From Paucibacter aquatile (GTDB lineage: Bacteria > Pseudomonadota > Gammaproteobacteria > Burkholderiales > Burkholderiaceae_C), in contig NZ_POSP01000003.1 in the NCBI RefSeq assembly GCF_002885975.1, forward strand, positions 744,001 to 808,000: 64,000 nucleotides of DNA, in the 5' to 3' direction. Position numbers and translations under genes: made by a program. Under the pieces are notes generated by a model, which saw only the letters and a program-made list of their open reading frames with translations, was not told where the DNA came from and did no database searches. Positions 8,273 through 16,404 of the stretch are shown here, one piece after another; position 1 is the first letter of the stretch; each line of letters starts with the position of its first letter.

Positions 8273-8842
8273 TCAGCTCTTGCCGTACTTGAGCTTGGCC
8301 TGGGCGACGCAGTTGTCCTTGGCCGTGCCGGCCATGGCATCGCACTTCTCGGTCGCGACCTTGTAATTGGCATCGCGCTTGTCGTCCTTGGCCTCGGTGA
8401 CGGCTTCACCGACCTTCTTGGCCAGGGTCAGGTCGGCCAGGGCCTTGGTCTCGACGGCCTTGGCTTCCTTGACGCAGACATCCTTGTCGTTGCCGGACTT
8501 GTCGTCACAACGCTCCTTGGCCACGGCATAGGCCGATTCGGCCTTGGCCACGCCGACCTTGCGCTGGTCGGCCAGCGTGCCGCTGAAGGCGAACTCCTGC
8601 TCGGCCAGGGCGACCTTTTCCTTGGCCTTGGCTTCCTCGATGCAGATGTCCTTGGCGTTGTGTGCCATGGCATTGCAGGCCGCGCGATCGGTCTTGTAGC
8701 TGCTCTCGATGCGGCTGCGCGCATCGGCGTTCTCGGCCTTGCTCATGGCCCAGGCGCTGCTCAGCGGCAGGGCCGCCAGCAGCAGGCCCAGCGCGCTGTG
8801 CTGGAACAGAGATGAGGCGATGGAGGTGTTGAGTTTCTTCAT
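8273..8842 (-). CDS. Secreted protein with three C-x10-C repeats, unknown function
   Basis: This 189-residue exported protein has a signal peptide ending at SSAWA. The mature part is rich in Ala, Lys and Glu and probably helical. It contains three copies of a module: CNAMAHNAKDIC, CDDKSGNDKDVC and CDAMAGTAKDNC, each followed or preceded by an AKAK/EAKA helix. The paired cysteines would form intramolecular disulphides in the periplasm. Similar proteins are common but uncharacterised in Burkholderiales. AAGGA lies ahead of ATG 8842. I cannot assign a biochemical role. Confidence 0.8.
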   Translation of the reverse strand: MKKLNTSIASSLFQHSALGLLLAALPLSSAWAMSKAENADARSRIESSYKTDRAACNAMAHNAKDICIEEAKAKEKVALAEQEFAFSGTLADQRKVGVAKAESAYAVAKERCDDKSGNDKDVCVKEAKAVETKALADLTLAKKVGEAVTEAKDDKRDANYKVATEKCDAMAGTAKDNCVAQAKLKYGKS

Positions 8843-8971
8843 GGTGGGTCTTCCTTGATGGGCTGCGTTGAAACATGAACCGCGACGCGCCACTCAGGGC
8901 TTGCGGCTCGGGCCAGGGCCAGTGTGGGCGGGCCGCAGATCGGCCACCAGCGGACGACACCGCGAGCCCGC

Positions 8972-9017
8972 GTAGGCCCTGGCCTACAGGCCGCCAGCCA
9001 CACCTCGGCTGTAGGCC
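8972..9017. promoter_or_regulatory. Overlapping, mutually exclusive inverted repeats
   Basis: GTAGGCC (8972-8978) can pair with GGCCTAC (8981-8987), although with only a 2-base loop. The same GGCCTACAG (8981-8989) can instead pair perfectly with CTGTAGGCC (9009-9017). The region lies between the secreted-protein gene and the receiver gene. It could be an RNA switch-like leader, or three copies of a GTAGGCC protein-binding site. No known riboswitch motif is seen. Confidence 0.4.
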
Positions 9018-9084
9018 TTGTCTGACACGCCCTCACCGGCTTCTCCGATGGCGCCGGCCTCGCCGGCGCCCGACACTGGGCCCC

Positions 9085-9531
9085 ATGCTTGAACTCAAGG
9101 CCTTTCTCGTCGAAGACAGCCCGCTGCTGCAAGCGGAGCTGATCGCCACGCTGGAAGAGCTGCTGCCGCTGCGCGTGCTCGGCGTGGCCGACAGCGAGGC
9201 CGCGGCCCTGCGCTGGCTGGCCCTGCCCGGCCATCATGTCGATCTGCTGCTGATCGACATCTTTCTCAAGGGCGGCTCGGGCCTGGGCCTGCTGCGCGCG
9301 GTGCAGCGCCTGCCGCCACCCGATCTGCCGCGCCGCCTGGTGGTGCTCAGCAACTACGCCACGCCGGAGATCCAGCGCAGCTGCCTGGAACTGGGCGCCG
9401 ACCGCATCTTCGACAAGTCCGGCGAGATCGATGCGCTGATCCTCTACCTGCGCGGCCTGCCGCCCCAGCTGCTGCCGCAGCTGGACCCGGCCCTCACAGG
9501 ATCAAGCCGTGACGCAAGGCGTAATGCGTGA
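9085..9531 (+). CDS. Stand-alone response-regulator receiver protein
   Basis: The 148-residue protein consists of one REC domain: acidic pair in FLVEDSP, phospho-acceptor Asp in LLLIDIFLKGGSG, Ser in VVLSNYA, and Lys in IFDKSGE. There is no output domain, so it would work as a phospho-relay or competitor like CheY-type proteins. Its 3' end overlaps the convergent NarL-type gene by 38 bp. Proximity to a NarL-type regulator and a soluble histidine kinase suggests a shared pathway, but this is inference. ATG 9085 is the start immediately before the first beta strand. Confidence 0.88.
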   Translation: MLELKAFLVEDSPLLQAELIATLEELLPLRVLGVADSEAAALRWLALPGHHVDLLLIDIFLKGGSGLGLLRAVQRLPPPDLPRRLVVLSNYATPEIQRSCLELGADRIFDKSGEIDALILYLRGLPPQLLPQLDPALTGSSRDARRNA

Positions 9532-10147
9532 GCTCGCTGTTGCTGCTCAGGCCCATCTTGTCCATCACCCGGCTGCGGTAGGTGCTGACCGTCTTGACGC
9601 TGAGGCACAGGGCCGGGGCCAGCTGGCCCACGGTCTGGCCGGCGGCCAGGCGCAGAAAGACCTGCAGCTCGCGCTCGGACAGCTGCTGATGCGCCTGGGC
9701 GGCATCCACGCCACCGGCCGCCAGGCCATCGGCCAGCTGCTCGGCCACGGCCGCGCTGATGTAGCGCCGGCCGCGGCTGAGCGTGCGGATGGCCTGCAGA
9801 AGGGCCTCGGGTTCGCAGTCCTTGCTCAGATAGCCGCTGGCACCCTGGCGCAGCAAGAGGCTGGCGTACTGGGTCTCGGGGAAGCCACTGAAGATCAGGA
9901 CCGGCAAGCTGGGCGCGCGGGCGCGGATGGCCTGCAAGGCATCGACGCCGCTCTGATCGGGCATGGCGATGTCCAGCAGCATCACGTCGATGGCCATGCC
10001 GGTCTGCTCGGCAGCGCGCAGCAGCGCCAGGGCTTCGCGGCCCTGGGAGGCCTCGGCCACCACGCAGAAATCGGCCTGCTCGGAAAAATACTGGCGCAGA
10101 CCCGCCCGCACAACGGCATGATCGTCCACGATGACGATATGGATCAT
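9494..10147 (-). CDS. NarL/FixJ-type response regulator
   Basis: The 217-residue protein has an N-terminal REC domain (acidic residues in IVIVDDH, phospho-Asp in MLLDIAMPDQSG, Lys in YLSKD). A C-terminal LuxR-type HTH follows (LSERELQVFLRLAAG, then LSVKTVSTYRSRVMDKMG). It is divergent from the histidine kinase gene (72 bp between start codons) and convergent with the receiver-only gene. The kinase is of the NarX/HisKA_3 type that normally pairs with NarL-type regulators, so they are very probably partners. Targets are unknown. Confidence 0.92.
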   Translation of the reverse strand: MIHIVIVDDHAVVRAGLRQYFSEQADFCVVAEASQGREALALLRAAEQTGMAIDVMLLDIAMPDQSGVDALQAIRARAPSLPVLIFSGFPETQYASLLLRQGASGYLSKDCEPEALLQAIRTLSRGRRYISAAVAEQLADGLAAGGVDAAQAHQQLSERELQVFLRLAAGQTVGQLAPALCLSVKTVSTYRSRVMDKMGLSSNSELTHYALRHGLIL

Positions 10148-10218
10148 CGCAAGGAGCCCCTGTTGCCTTGTTCCATGCACCGCCCCTCGGCGCACCGCGC
10201 CACCCGAAGGCCTGCCCC

Positions 10219-10947
10219 ATGAAGACCCGCGCCCAGCGACGCCTGGCCCAGCTGGAAGCCCTGGTGCAGCAGCGCACCGCCCAACTGGCCGAGCTGAGCC
10301 TGCATCTGCAAAGCGCGCGCGAAGACGAACGCCAGCGCCTGGCCGCTGATCTGCACGACGAGCTGGGCGCCCTGCTGACCTCGGCCAAGCTGGACACCGC
10401 GCGCATCCAGGCCCGGCTGCGCCAGCAGCCGCCCGATGCCGCCGTGGCGCTGGAGCGGCTCGATCACCTGAGTGCCACCCTGAACAGCGTCATTGCACTG
10501 AAGCGCCGCATCATCGAAGACCTGCGGCCCTCGGCCCTGATCCACCTCGGCCTCTTGCCGGCGCTGCAGGGCCTGTGCCAGGACTTTGCCGACAGCAGCG
10601 GCCTGCAGCTGTGCAGTGCCTTGCAGCCGGTCACGCTGAGCCCGGCGCGCCAGCTGGTGCTCTACCGCGCACTGCAGCAAGCCCTCAGCAATGTGGCCCA
10701 GCATGCAGCCGCGCAGCGCCTGGAGGTGCGGCTGCTGACCCTGGCCGCGGCGGCGCCCGAGCCGTCCTGGGTGGAGCTCAGCGTGCAGGACGATGGCCGC
10801 GGCTTCAGCGGCAGCGCGCCCGCGCGCAGCGCCTCCTTTGGCCTGCTGGCCATGCGCTTGCGCATCGAGGCCGAGCAGGGCCGGCTGCTGCTGCATGCGC
10901 CGGCCGGTCAGGGCTGCCGCTTGCAGGTGCGCTTGCCGGCGGGCTGA
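10219..10947 (+). CDS. Soluble NarX-type sensor histidine kinase
   Basis: The 242-residue protein has a short coiled-coil start (RRLAQLEALVQQRTAQLAEL). A HisKA_3 dimerisation/phosphotransfer domain follows, with His46 in RLAADLHDELGALL, then a HATPase domain with N-box QALSNVAQHA and G-box DDGRGFSG. There are no membrane segments and no recognisable sensory domain. The input must be cytoplasmic or supplied by a partner, possibly the nearby receiver-only protein. ATG 10219 is used because it opens directly into the coiled coil. Confidence 0.9.
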   Translation: MKTRAQRRLAQLEALVQQRTAQLAELSLHLQSAREDERQRLAADLHDELGALLTSAKLDTARIQARLRQQPPDAAVALERLDHLSATLNSVIALKRRIIEDLRPSALIHLGLLPALQGLCQDFADSSGLQLCSALQPVTLSPARQLVLYRALQQALSNVAQHAAAQRLEVRLLTLAAAAPEPSWVELSVQDDGRGFSGSAPARSASFGLLAMRLRIEAEQGRLLLHAPAGQGCRLQVRLPAG

Positions 10948-10964
10948 GTGCGCAGCGGCCAGCT

Positions 10965-11975
10965 TCATGAAGCCGCCGCCTCGTCGTGCGCCGCCCGCGC
11001 GGCCAGTCGCGCCGCCTCCGCCCGATCAAGCAAGGCCAGGGCCTCATCCGCGCCGGCCAGGCTTTGCGCCATGCCCAGGCTCAAGCGCAGCGGCACGGTC
11101 AAAGGCGCCAGCCGCACCGGCCCGGCCAGGGCCAGCAAGAGCTTGCTCGAGGCCAAGCTCAAGGCCTGGGCGTCGCCACCCTGGTTCAGGCGCAGGCAGG
11201 CGAAATGGGCTCCGTCGAGCCGGGCCAGCATGTCCTCGGGCCGCAGCACCCGGCTCCAGCGCGCCGCCACCACCTTGAGCAAGGCCTGGCCGAACTCGGG
11301 GCCGTGTTCGGCCTCGATGGCGGCAAAGCCCTCCACGCAGAAACTGAAGACCGCGATGCAGGGCTGCTCGCTGCGCCGGTGCACCAGGCCATGGGCCAGG
11401 CGCTCCAGGAAGAAACGGCGGTTGGGCAGATCGGTCAAGGGGTCGTGCAAGGCCAGGTGGCGGCTGCGGCTGAAGGCATCGGGGCCGGCCGGCGTGCGCT
11501 GGGCCGCAGGGGCCGCAGGGTCCGCCGGCGTCGCGCTGGCGCCCAGCGAGGTGCGCCCGCCCAGCTCTGCCTGCGCCTGGGCCAGCGCCACCTGGCCATC
11601 AAAGACCTGCAGCTCCAGTTGCAGCCGCCGCGCCAGCTCGTGCAGCAAGGTGCTGTGCAGCTGATCCAGGGCCTGCACGCATTCCAGCACGGTGCGCCGC
11701 AAGGCTTGTGGCTCGGCCAGTTGCCGGGCTGGCGGGTCGGCCTGATGGGTCGATGCGCAGCCATCGCCGCCATGCGCCGTGCTGACGCTGGCGCGCAGGC
11801 GCTGCTTGACGGCGTCGAGCAAGACGCTCCAGTCGGCCAGGGACACATCGCCGGCGCTGGGATCCAGCACCAGGCCATGGCTGCTGTCCTGGGTCGGGCT
11901 GATGGGGTGGGCATGCAAGGCCCGCGGTGGCGGGTTCAGCCAGCTTTGCCCCTCTTGGGAATCAGCGGGTTTCAT
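10965..11975 (-). CDS. GGDEF-domain protein with degenerate active site
   Basis: The 336-residue cytoplasmic protein has an N-terminal region of about 160 residues without a known sensor. A GGDEF domain follows, starting at HDPLTDLPNRRFFLERL. Where an active diguanylate cyclase has GG(D/E)EF, this protein reads LDGAHF, so the signature is lost and cyclase activity is unlikely. It may bind nucleotide or a partner instead. AAGGAGGAGG lies before ATG 11975, a very strong ribosome site. A c-di-GMP riboswitch lies 9 kb away, but no link between the two is shown by sequence. Confidence 0.87.
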   Translation of the reverse strand: MKPADSQEGQSWLNPPPRALHAHPISPTQDSSHGLVLDPSAGDVSLADWSVLLDAVKQRLRASVSTAHGGDGCASTHQADPPARQLAEPQALRRTVLECVQALDQLHSTLLHELARRLQLELQVFDGQVALAQAQAELGGRTSLGASATPADPAAPAAQRTPAGPDAFSRSRHLALHDPLTDLPNRRFFLERLAHGLVHRRSEQPCIAVFSFCVEGFAAIEAEHGPEFGQALLKVVAARWSRVLRPEDMLARLDGAHFACLRLNQGGDAQALSLASSKLLLALAGPVRLAPLTVPLRLSLGMAQSLAGADEALALLDRAEAARLAARAAHDEAAAS

Positions 11976-12030
11976 GGGCGGCCTCCTCCTTGTTGCGTGC
12001 TGCGGCATTCAAAGGCGCAGGCAAGCAGGC

Positions 12031-12189
12031 TCAGATGCGACCCAGCAGCATCAGGACCAGCACAACGAGCAGGATCAAGCCCAGCCCGCCGCTGGGCAGA
12101 TAGCCCCAGCCCCGGCTGTGCGGCCAAGTCGGCGCAGCGCCGATCAGCATCAGGATCAGGACGATCAACAAAATGGTGGACAAACTCAT
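12031..12189 (-). CDS. DUF3309 small membrane protein
   Basis: This 52-residue protein has two hydrophobic segments separated by a short loop with the family signature PTWPHSRGWGYLPSGGLG. It matches the DUF3309 family, small membrane proteins often seen beside stress genes in Proteobacteria. GGAG precedes ATG 12189. Its promoter carries the shared palindrome at 12276-12289, placing it in the proposed Crp-like regulon. Biochemical function is unknown. Confidence 0.9.
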   Translation of the reverse strand: MSLSTILLIVLILMLIGAAPTWPHSRGWGYLPSGGLGLILLVVLVLMLLGRI

Positions 12190-12247
12190 GGGAGGCTCCG
12201 GGTCTGTGTGGATGCGAGGGCAGCGCACGGGATGTCGCTCCACCTTC

Positions 12248-12289
12248 AGACTACGCCGGCGCGCACCCAGCCTCGGTGCGCTTGCGAAC
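12248..12289 (-). promoter_or_regulatory. Class II-type promoter with shared palindrome, for DUF3309
   Basis: The palindrome GTGCGC-TT-GCGAAC is at 12276-12289. A -10-like TAGTCT is at 12248-12253, 22 bases away. The predicted start is near 12241, giving a leader of about 52 bases. Confidence 0.65.
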
Positions 12290-12344
12290 ATACCGCTCGC
12301 TTGGGCCGTGCAGACAACACCGCCGCAAGCGAGGGCTGCCGGGC

Positions 12345-14582
12345 TCAGGACCAGCTCAGATCGCTCAAGCTCAGCGGCAGCTGACGCACACGGTGGCCGG
12401 TTGCTGCAAAGATGGCATTGCACACGGCCGGCGCCAGCGGCGGCAGGGCCGGCTCACCCAGGCCGGTGACCGGATGGTCGCTGCGCAGGAAATGCACATC
12501 GACCCGGGTCGGCGATTCATGCATGCGCAAGAGCGGGTACTCGCCCAGATTGCCCTGCACGATGCGGCCCCGCTGCAGGTCGAGCTGGGCATGCATCAGC
12601 GTGCCCAGGCCGTCCAGCACCGAGCCCTCTACCTGGTTCTCGGCACCGCTGAGATTGACGATTTGGCGGCCGATATCGGACACCACCACCACGCGGTCGA
12701 CCTTGAGCTGGCCGCTCTTGCTGACCGTCACCTCGGCCACCTCGGCGATGTAACCGCGGTGGCTGAAGTGGAAGGCCATGCCCTGGCCCTGGCCGCGCGG
12801 GAACTTTTTCTTCCCCCAACCGGACTTGGCCGCCACCTCCAGCAGCACGGCGCGCATGCGGCCGGCGTGATAAGGCTGGCCGCGCTCATTGCTGGGCGGC
12901 ACGATGTCGCGATCGCCGAGCAGCTCCAGACGCATCTCCAGCGGGTCGCGCCCAGCCGCATGGGCCAGCTCATCGATAAAGCTGTGGAACACCCAGGCGA
13001 ACACGCAGCTGCCCGGCGCCCGCCAGGGGCCCATGGGCACGCCGCATTCCAGCGCGGTCTGCTCGAGGAGGATGTTGGGCAGCCAGCGGCCGGGGAACTC
13101 GTCGCCCGACAGGCTGCCGCCGCTGCCCGGCTGCAGCACTGACTGGCCCTCGCGCTGCACCCGGTTGGCGAAGGTGACGAAATGGTTGTGCCAGGCACTG
13201 ACCCGGCCTTGCGCATCGACGGCGCCACGCAGATGGTGGAAGCCACCCGGGCGGAAATGGTCGTGGCGCAGATCATCTTCGCGGCTCCAGCAGAGCTTGA
13301 CCGGCGCGGCCACGCGCTGGGCGATGGCGGCCGCCTCGACGATGAAGTCCGAACTCAGGCGCCGCCCGAAGCCGCCGCCGCTGCGCGTGATGTGCAGGCT
13401 GATTTTTTCCCTAGGGATATTCAGGGTGTTGGCCACCAGGTTCTGACCCGAGGCCGGGTTCTGGGTCGGGGCCCAGAGTTCCAGGCTGGCACTCTCTGGC
13501 TTCCACCATGCGGTGCAATTCTGCGGCTCCATGCTGGCGTGCGAGATGAAGGGATAGCTGTAGCTGGCCTCCACCACCTTGGCGCCGCTGGCCCGCAAGG
13601 CCTGCTCGACATCGCCGTCACGGCGCAGGCTGCTGGCGCCGGGCTTGCCGCGCAGGGCCGCGGCCTGGGCGGCAAAGCCGTCCCAGCTCTGCGTGGCCAC
13701 GGCGCCCTCGTCCCACTGCACACGCAGCTGCTTGCGGGCGCTGAAGGCCGCCCAGGTCGTCTCGGCCACGATGGCCACGCCGGGCATCAGGCCGTTGAGA
13801 TTGCTGGTGCCCTCGATCACAAAGGCATCGCGCACGCCGGGCAGCGCCTTGACCGCCGCCAGATTGGCGCTGATCACCTTGCCGCCGAAGGCCGGGCACT
13901 TCTCGTACACCGCGTACAGCATGCCGGGCAGCTTGACGTCGATGCCAAACAGCGGCGCGCCGCGCACCAGGCTGGCGTTGTCCACGCCGCCGATGCGCTG
14001 GCCCAGCAGCTGGTAGTCCTTGGGGTCCTTGAGCTGCACGCTGGCGGCATCGGGCAGGGGCAGCGTGGCGGCCAGGCTGGCCAGCTCGCCATAGCCCAGC
14101 TTGCGGCCCGTGGGCCGGTGGTGGACGAAGGAGTCGCGCGCCTGGCAATCCGCCACCGGCACGCCCCAGCGCTGCGCCGCCGCTTGAACCAGGAGCGTGC
14201 GGGCGGTGGCGCCCAGGCGCAGGAAGTCCTGGTAGTTGGTGGGCGTGGAGGTGGAGCCGCCCGCGCCCTGGCTGCCGTAGATGGGGTCCAGATCGCCCTG
14301 CACGATCTTCACATCGCGCCAATTCACCGACAGCTCTTCGGCAATCACCATGGGCAGCGAAGTCTTGATGCCCTGGCCGATCTCGGGCTGCTTGGAGATC
14401 AGCGTCACCACGCCCTCGGGCGAGATGCTGATGAAGGCGCTGGGCTTGAACGCCTGGGCCGCTGCGGGCTTGGCACTTTGCGCCAGGGCCACGGTCGAGC
14501 CGCTGAGCGCCAGCACCAGACCGGCGCCGCTCTGGCCGAGGAAACGGCGGCGGCAGGGGTTCACCAGGGCGGCGCGGCTCAT
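12345..14582 (-). CDS. Tat-exported molybdopterin-binding subunit of an isoquinoline 1-oxidoreductase-like hydroxylase
   Basis: The 745-residue large subunit belongs to the xanthine oxidase family (IorB/aldehyde oxidase-like). A twin-arginine signal (RRRFLGQSGAG, then a hydrophobic stretch) indicates export of the folded cofactor-loaded enzyme. Cofactor regions include GGGFGRRL and GPWRAPGS. The catalytic Glu is in VTGLGEPALPP near the C-terminus. Its start overlaps the stop of the 2Fe-2S subunit gene by 4 bp (ATGA), so the two are translationally coupled. No FAD subunit gene is present, typical for periplasmic IorAB-type enzymes that pass electrons to cytochromes. The substrate (an N-heterocycle or aldehyde) is not determinable. 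Confidence 0.92.
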   Translation of the reverse strand: MSRAALVNPCRRRFLGQSGAGLVLALSGSTVALAQSAKPAAAQAFKPSAFISISPEGVVTLISKQPEIGQGIKTSLPMVIAEELSVNWRDVKIVQGDLDPIYGSQGAGGSTSTPTNYQDFLRLGATARTLLVQAAAQRWGVPVADCQARDSFVHHRPTGRKLGYGELASLAATLPLPDAASVQLKDPKDYQLLGQRIGGVDNASLVRGAPLFGIDVKLPGMLYAVYEKCPAFGGKVISANLAAVKALPGVRDAFVIEGTSNLNGLMPGVAIVAETTWAAFSARKQLRVQWDEGAVATQSWDGFAAQAAALRGKPGASSLRRDGDVEQALRASGAKVVEASYSYPFISHASMEPQNCTAWWKPESASLELWAPTQNPASGQNLVANTLNIPREKISLHITRSGGGFGRRLSSDFIVEAAAIAQRVAAPVKLCWSREDDLRHDHFRPGGFHHLRGAVDAQGRVSAWHNHFVTFANRVQREGQSVLQPGSGGSLSGDEFPGRWLPNILLEQTALECGVPMGPWRAPGSCVFAWVFHSFIDELAHAAGRDPLEMRLELLGDRDIVPPSNERGQPYHAGRMRAVLLEVAAKSGWGKKKFPRGQGQGMAFHFSHRGYIAEVAEVTVSKSGQLKVDRVVVVSDIGRQIVNLSGAENQVEGSVLDGLGTLMHAQLDLQRGRIVQGNLGEYPLLRMHESPTRVDVHFLRSDHPVTGLGEPALPPLAPAVCNAIFAATGHRVRQLPLSLSDLSWS

Positions 14583-15097
14583 ACGCCCTCCTTCGCTTGC
14601 GGCTTGGTCTTGCGGGACACCGGAGATTTGACGGGCACAGCCGCAATCTCGGCGGCACGGTGGATGCCCGCGCGAATGCGCAGGTAGGTGGCACAGCGGC
14701 AGAGGTTGCCGGACATGGCGCCGTCGATGTCGGCGTCGCTGGGTTTGGGGTTCTCTTTCAGCAGGGCCGCGGCCGTCATGATCTGGCCGGCCTGGCAGTA
14801 GCCGCATTGCGGCACGTCCAGCTCCACCCAGGCCTGTTGCAGGGGATGGCGGGCCTGGGCATCCAGGCCTTCGATGGTCAACACCTTCTTCAAACCGACG
14901 GTGGCCACCGGCGTCATGCAGGAGCGAGTGGGCACGCCGTTGAGGTGCACGGTGCAGGCACCACAGGCACCGACGCCGCAGCCGTATTTGGTGCCGGCCA
15001 GGTCCAGGCTGTCGCGCAGCACCCAGAGCAGGGGCGTGTCGGGCGCCACATCGACCTGGCGGACTTCACCGTTGATATGAAGACGGAACTGGCTCAT
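14579..15097 (-). CDS. 2Fe-2S subunit of the molybdenum hydroxylase
   Basis: The 172-residue electron-transfer subunit has a plant-type 2Fe-2S domain (CGVGACGACTVHLNG...SC, about residues 40-60). A second helical 2Fe-2S domain contains QCGYCQAGQIM and GNLCRCATYLRI. It lacks its own signal peptide and would be co-exported with the Tat-bearing large subunit. The C-terminal tail (KSPVSRKTKPQAK) is basic and longer than usual. It is the first gene of a two-gene operon. Confidence 0.94.
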   Translation of the reverse strand: MSQFRLHINGEVRQVDVAPDTPLLWVLRDSLDLAGTKYGCGVGACGACTVHLNGVPTRSCMTPVATVGLKKVLTIEGLDAQARHPLQQAWVELDVPQCGYCQAGQIMTAAALLKENPKPSDADIDGAMSGNLCRCATYLRIRAGIHRAAEIAAVPVKSPVSRKTKPQAKEGV

Positions 15098-15230
15098 GCT
15101 GCGGGCTCACTGCGTTTCTGGGCTGGCACGGCTGCCGGGTGGCGGCAGCCCCTGAACTTGGCGCGAGGCAGCATAGCAAGAACAGGGCGCGGGCGCTTGG
15201 CCGCCACCGCGACCCGCCCAGCCACTGCGG

Positions 15231-15725
15231 CTATTGCTGCTGGAGCAACAGCTGCAGGATCACCCCGGTGGCAACGGCCACCAGCAGGTAGTCACCGCCC
15301 GACTGCACCCAGTGGTAGCCGCGCGGCGGCGCGCTGAGCCGGTGGCCGCGCCAGTCCTCCACCACATAGCGAGGGCCACGGTACTCGCGCGGCAGACGGC
15401 TGCCGCGGTAGTAGGCATGGTCGGGGCCGGCGCCGCGGGCCTCGCCACGGCCGTGAGACTGCCCCCGGTCTCCCGGCTCATCGCGAGCATGTCGCCCTTG
15501 GCGGCGTTCCTGGCGATCGTCAAGCCGTCGGCGCTCCTCACGCTGCTGGCGCTCCTGCCGGTCCCGGCCTTGCGCTTCGCCGCGGCCACGTTCGCCCCCG
15601 GGCTGAGCCTGGGCCGGCCCCAGGGCGGCACTGAGGGCCAGCAGGCCCAGGCAAGCTGCCCGAGCGATGCGGCGGAACGGGGGTGGGCGCGGGAGTGGGC
15701 GCAGGGGTGTGAGATTCAGCGTCAT
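15231..15725 (-). CDS. RcnB-family periplasmic protein
   Basis: The 164-residue protein has a signal peptide ending PAQAQ. A long, highly charged Arg/Glu/Gln-rich segment follows (about residues 40-100), then the RcnB-like C-terminus (YVVEDWRGHRLSAPPRGYHWVQSGGDYLLVA). RcnB proteins are periplasmic; the E. coli member takes part in nickel/cobalt homeostasis, but most Burkholderiales members are uncharacterised. GGAG lies before ATG 15725. It is downstream of dps on the same strand, 49 bp away. I see no copy of the shared palindrome directly ahead of it. Confidence 0.85.
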   Translation of the reverse strand: MTLNLTPLRPLPRPPPFRRIARAACLGLLALSAALGPAQAQPGGERGRGEAQGRDRQERQQREERRRLDDRQERRQGRHARDEPGDRGQSHGRGEARGAGPDHAYYRGSRLPREYRGPRYVVEDWRGHRLSAPPRGYHWVQSGGDYLLVAVATGVILQLLLQQQ

Positions 15726-15774
15726 GGCAGTTCTCCGGTGGCAGGGTTCGAAGGGCTGGAGACTGGGGCCATCA

Positions 15775-16329
15775 TCAATGGCCGCTGCTGTCGCCATGCC
15801 GACCCGACTCGAACAGAAACCAGGTGCGGCGCTCGCCGGCGTCGATCCAGGTTTCGATCAGGCTGGCCGTGGCCAGGTCGCGATGCTCGACGCACAGTTC
15901 ATGGCCCTGTCGCAGCCATTGGCTCAGCGTCTTGTTGTCCTCGCAAAGTTCGGCCAGCATGTCGGCCGGCTCGACAAAGGGCGCGTCGTTGTCCAGCAGT
16001 CGCTGGCTGCGGGTGATGTGGCCGATGGAGCGCAAGGTGGAGCCGCCGAGCTTGCGAATGCGCTCGGCCAGCGGGTCGGTCATGGCCAAGAGCTCCAGCG
16101 ATTGCTCGTCCAGCATCAGGTGGTAGTCGCGGAAATGCGGGCCACTCATATGCCAATGAAAGTTCTTGGTTTTGAGGTAGAGCGCAAACACATCGGCCAG
16201 CACGCCGTTGAGGCTGGCCGACAGGTCACGGGTGGCGTTGGGGTGCAGATCGGTCGGGGTTTGCAGCGCGGCGCCGCGGTGCGCCAGGGCACCCTGGGTG
16301 TTGTGGACAGGGGTGGGAGTGGGGTACAT
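15775..16329 (-). CDS. dps: Dps-family DNA-protection / ferritin-like protein
   Basis: The 184-residue Dps protein has the ferroxidase-site segment NFHWHMSGPHFRDYHLMLDEQ, with the conserved His, Asp and Glu residues used at the dodecamer interface. Dps stores iron, detoxifies peroxide and coats DNA in starvation. The start at ATG 16329 has GGAG upstream. The promoter region lies inside the 3' end of the upstream Crp-like gene and carries a copy of the shared palindrome (16391-16404), so this gene may be transcribed separately from its neighbour. Confidence 0.94.
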   Translation of the reverse strand: MYPTPTPVHNTQGALAHRGAALQTPTDLHPNATRDLSASLNGVLADVFALYLKTKNFHWHMSGPHFRDYHLMLDEQSLELLAMTDPLAERIRKLGGSTLRSIGHITRSQRLLDNDAPFVEPADMLAELCEDNKTLSQWLRQGHELCVEHRDLATASLIETWIDAGERRTWFLFESGRHGDSSGH

Positions 16330-16362
16330 GCGGAGGCTCCGGTGGGGTGAAGAATCCACCCC

Positions 16363-16404
16363 ACCTTAGGCGCGAGCGCCGCTTGAATCTGTGCGCCGAC
16401 GCAC
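16363..16404 (-). promoter_or_regulatory. Class II-type promoter with shared palindrome, for dps
   Basis: GTGCGC-CG-ACGCAC (one mismatch to the consensus) is at 16391-16404. TAAGGT is at 16363-16368, 22 bases away. The predicted start is near 16356, with a 27-base leader. The site overlaps the last codons of the Crp-like gene upstream. Confidence 0.55.

Noticed and set aside
15129..15149. Hairpin GGCTGCCG/CGGCAGCC between the RcnB and molybdenum hydroxylase genes
   Set aside because: There is no T-tract and no repeat elsewhere. It may be incidental in GC-rich DNA.
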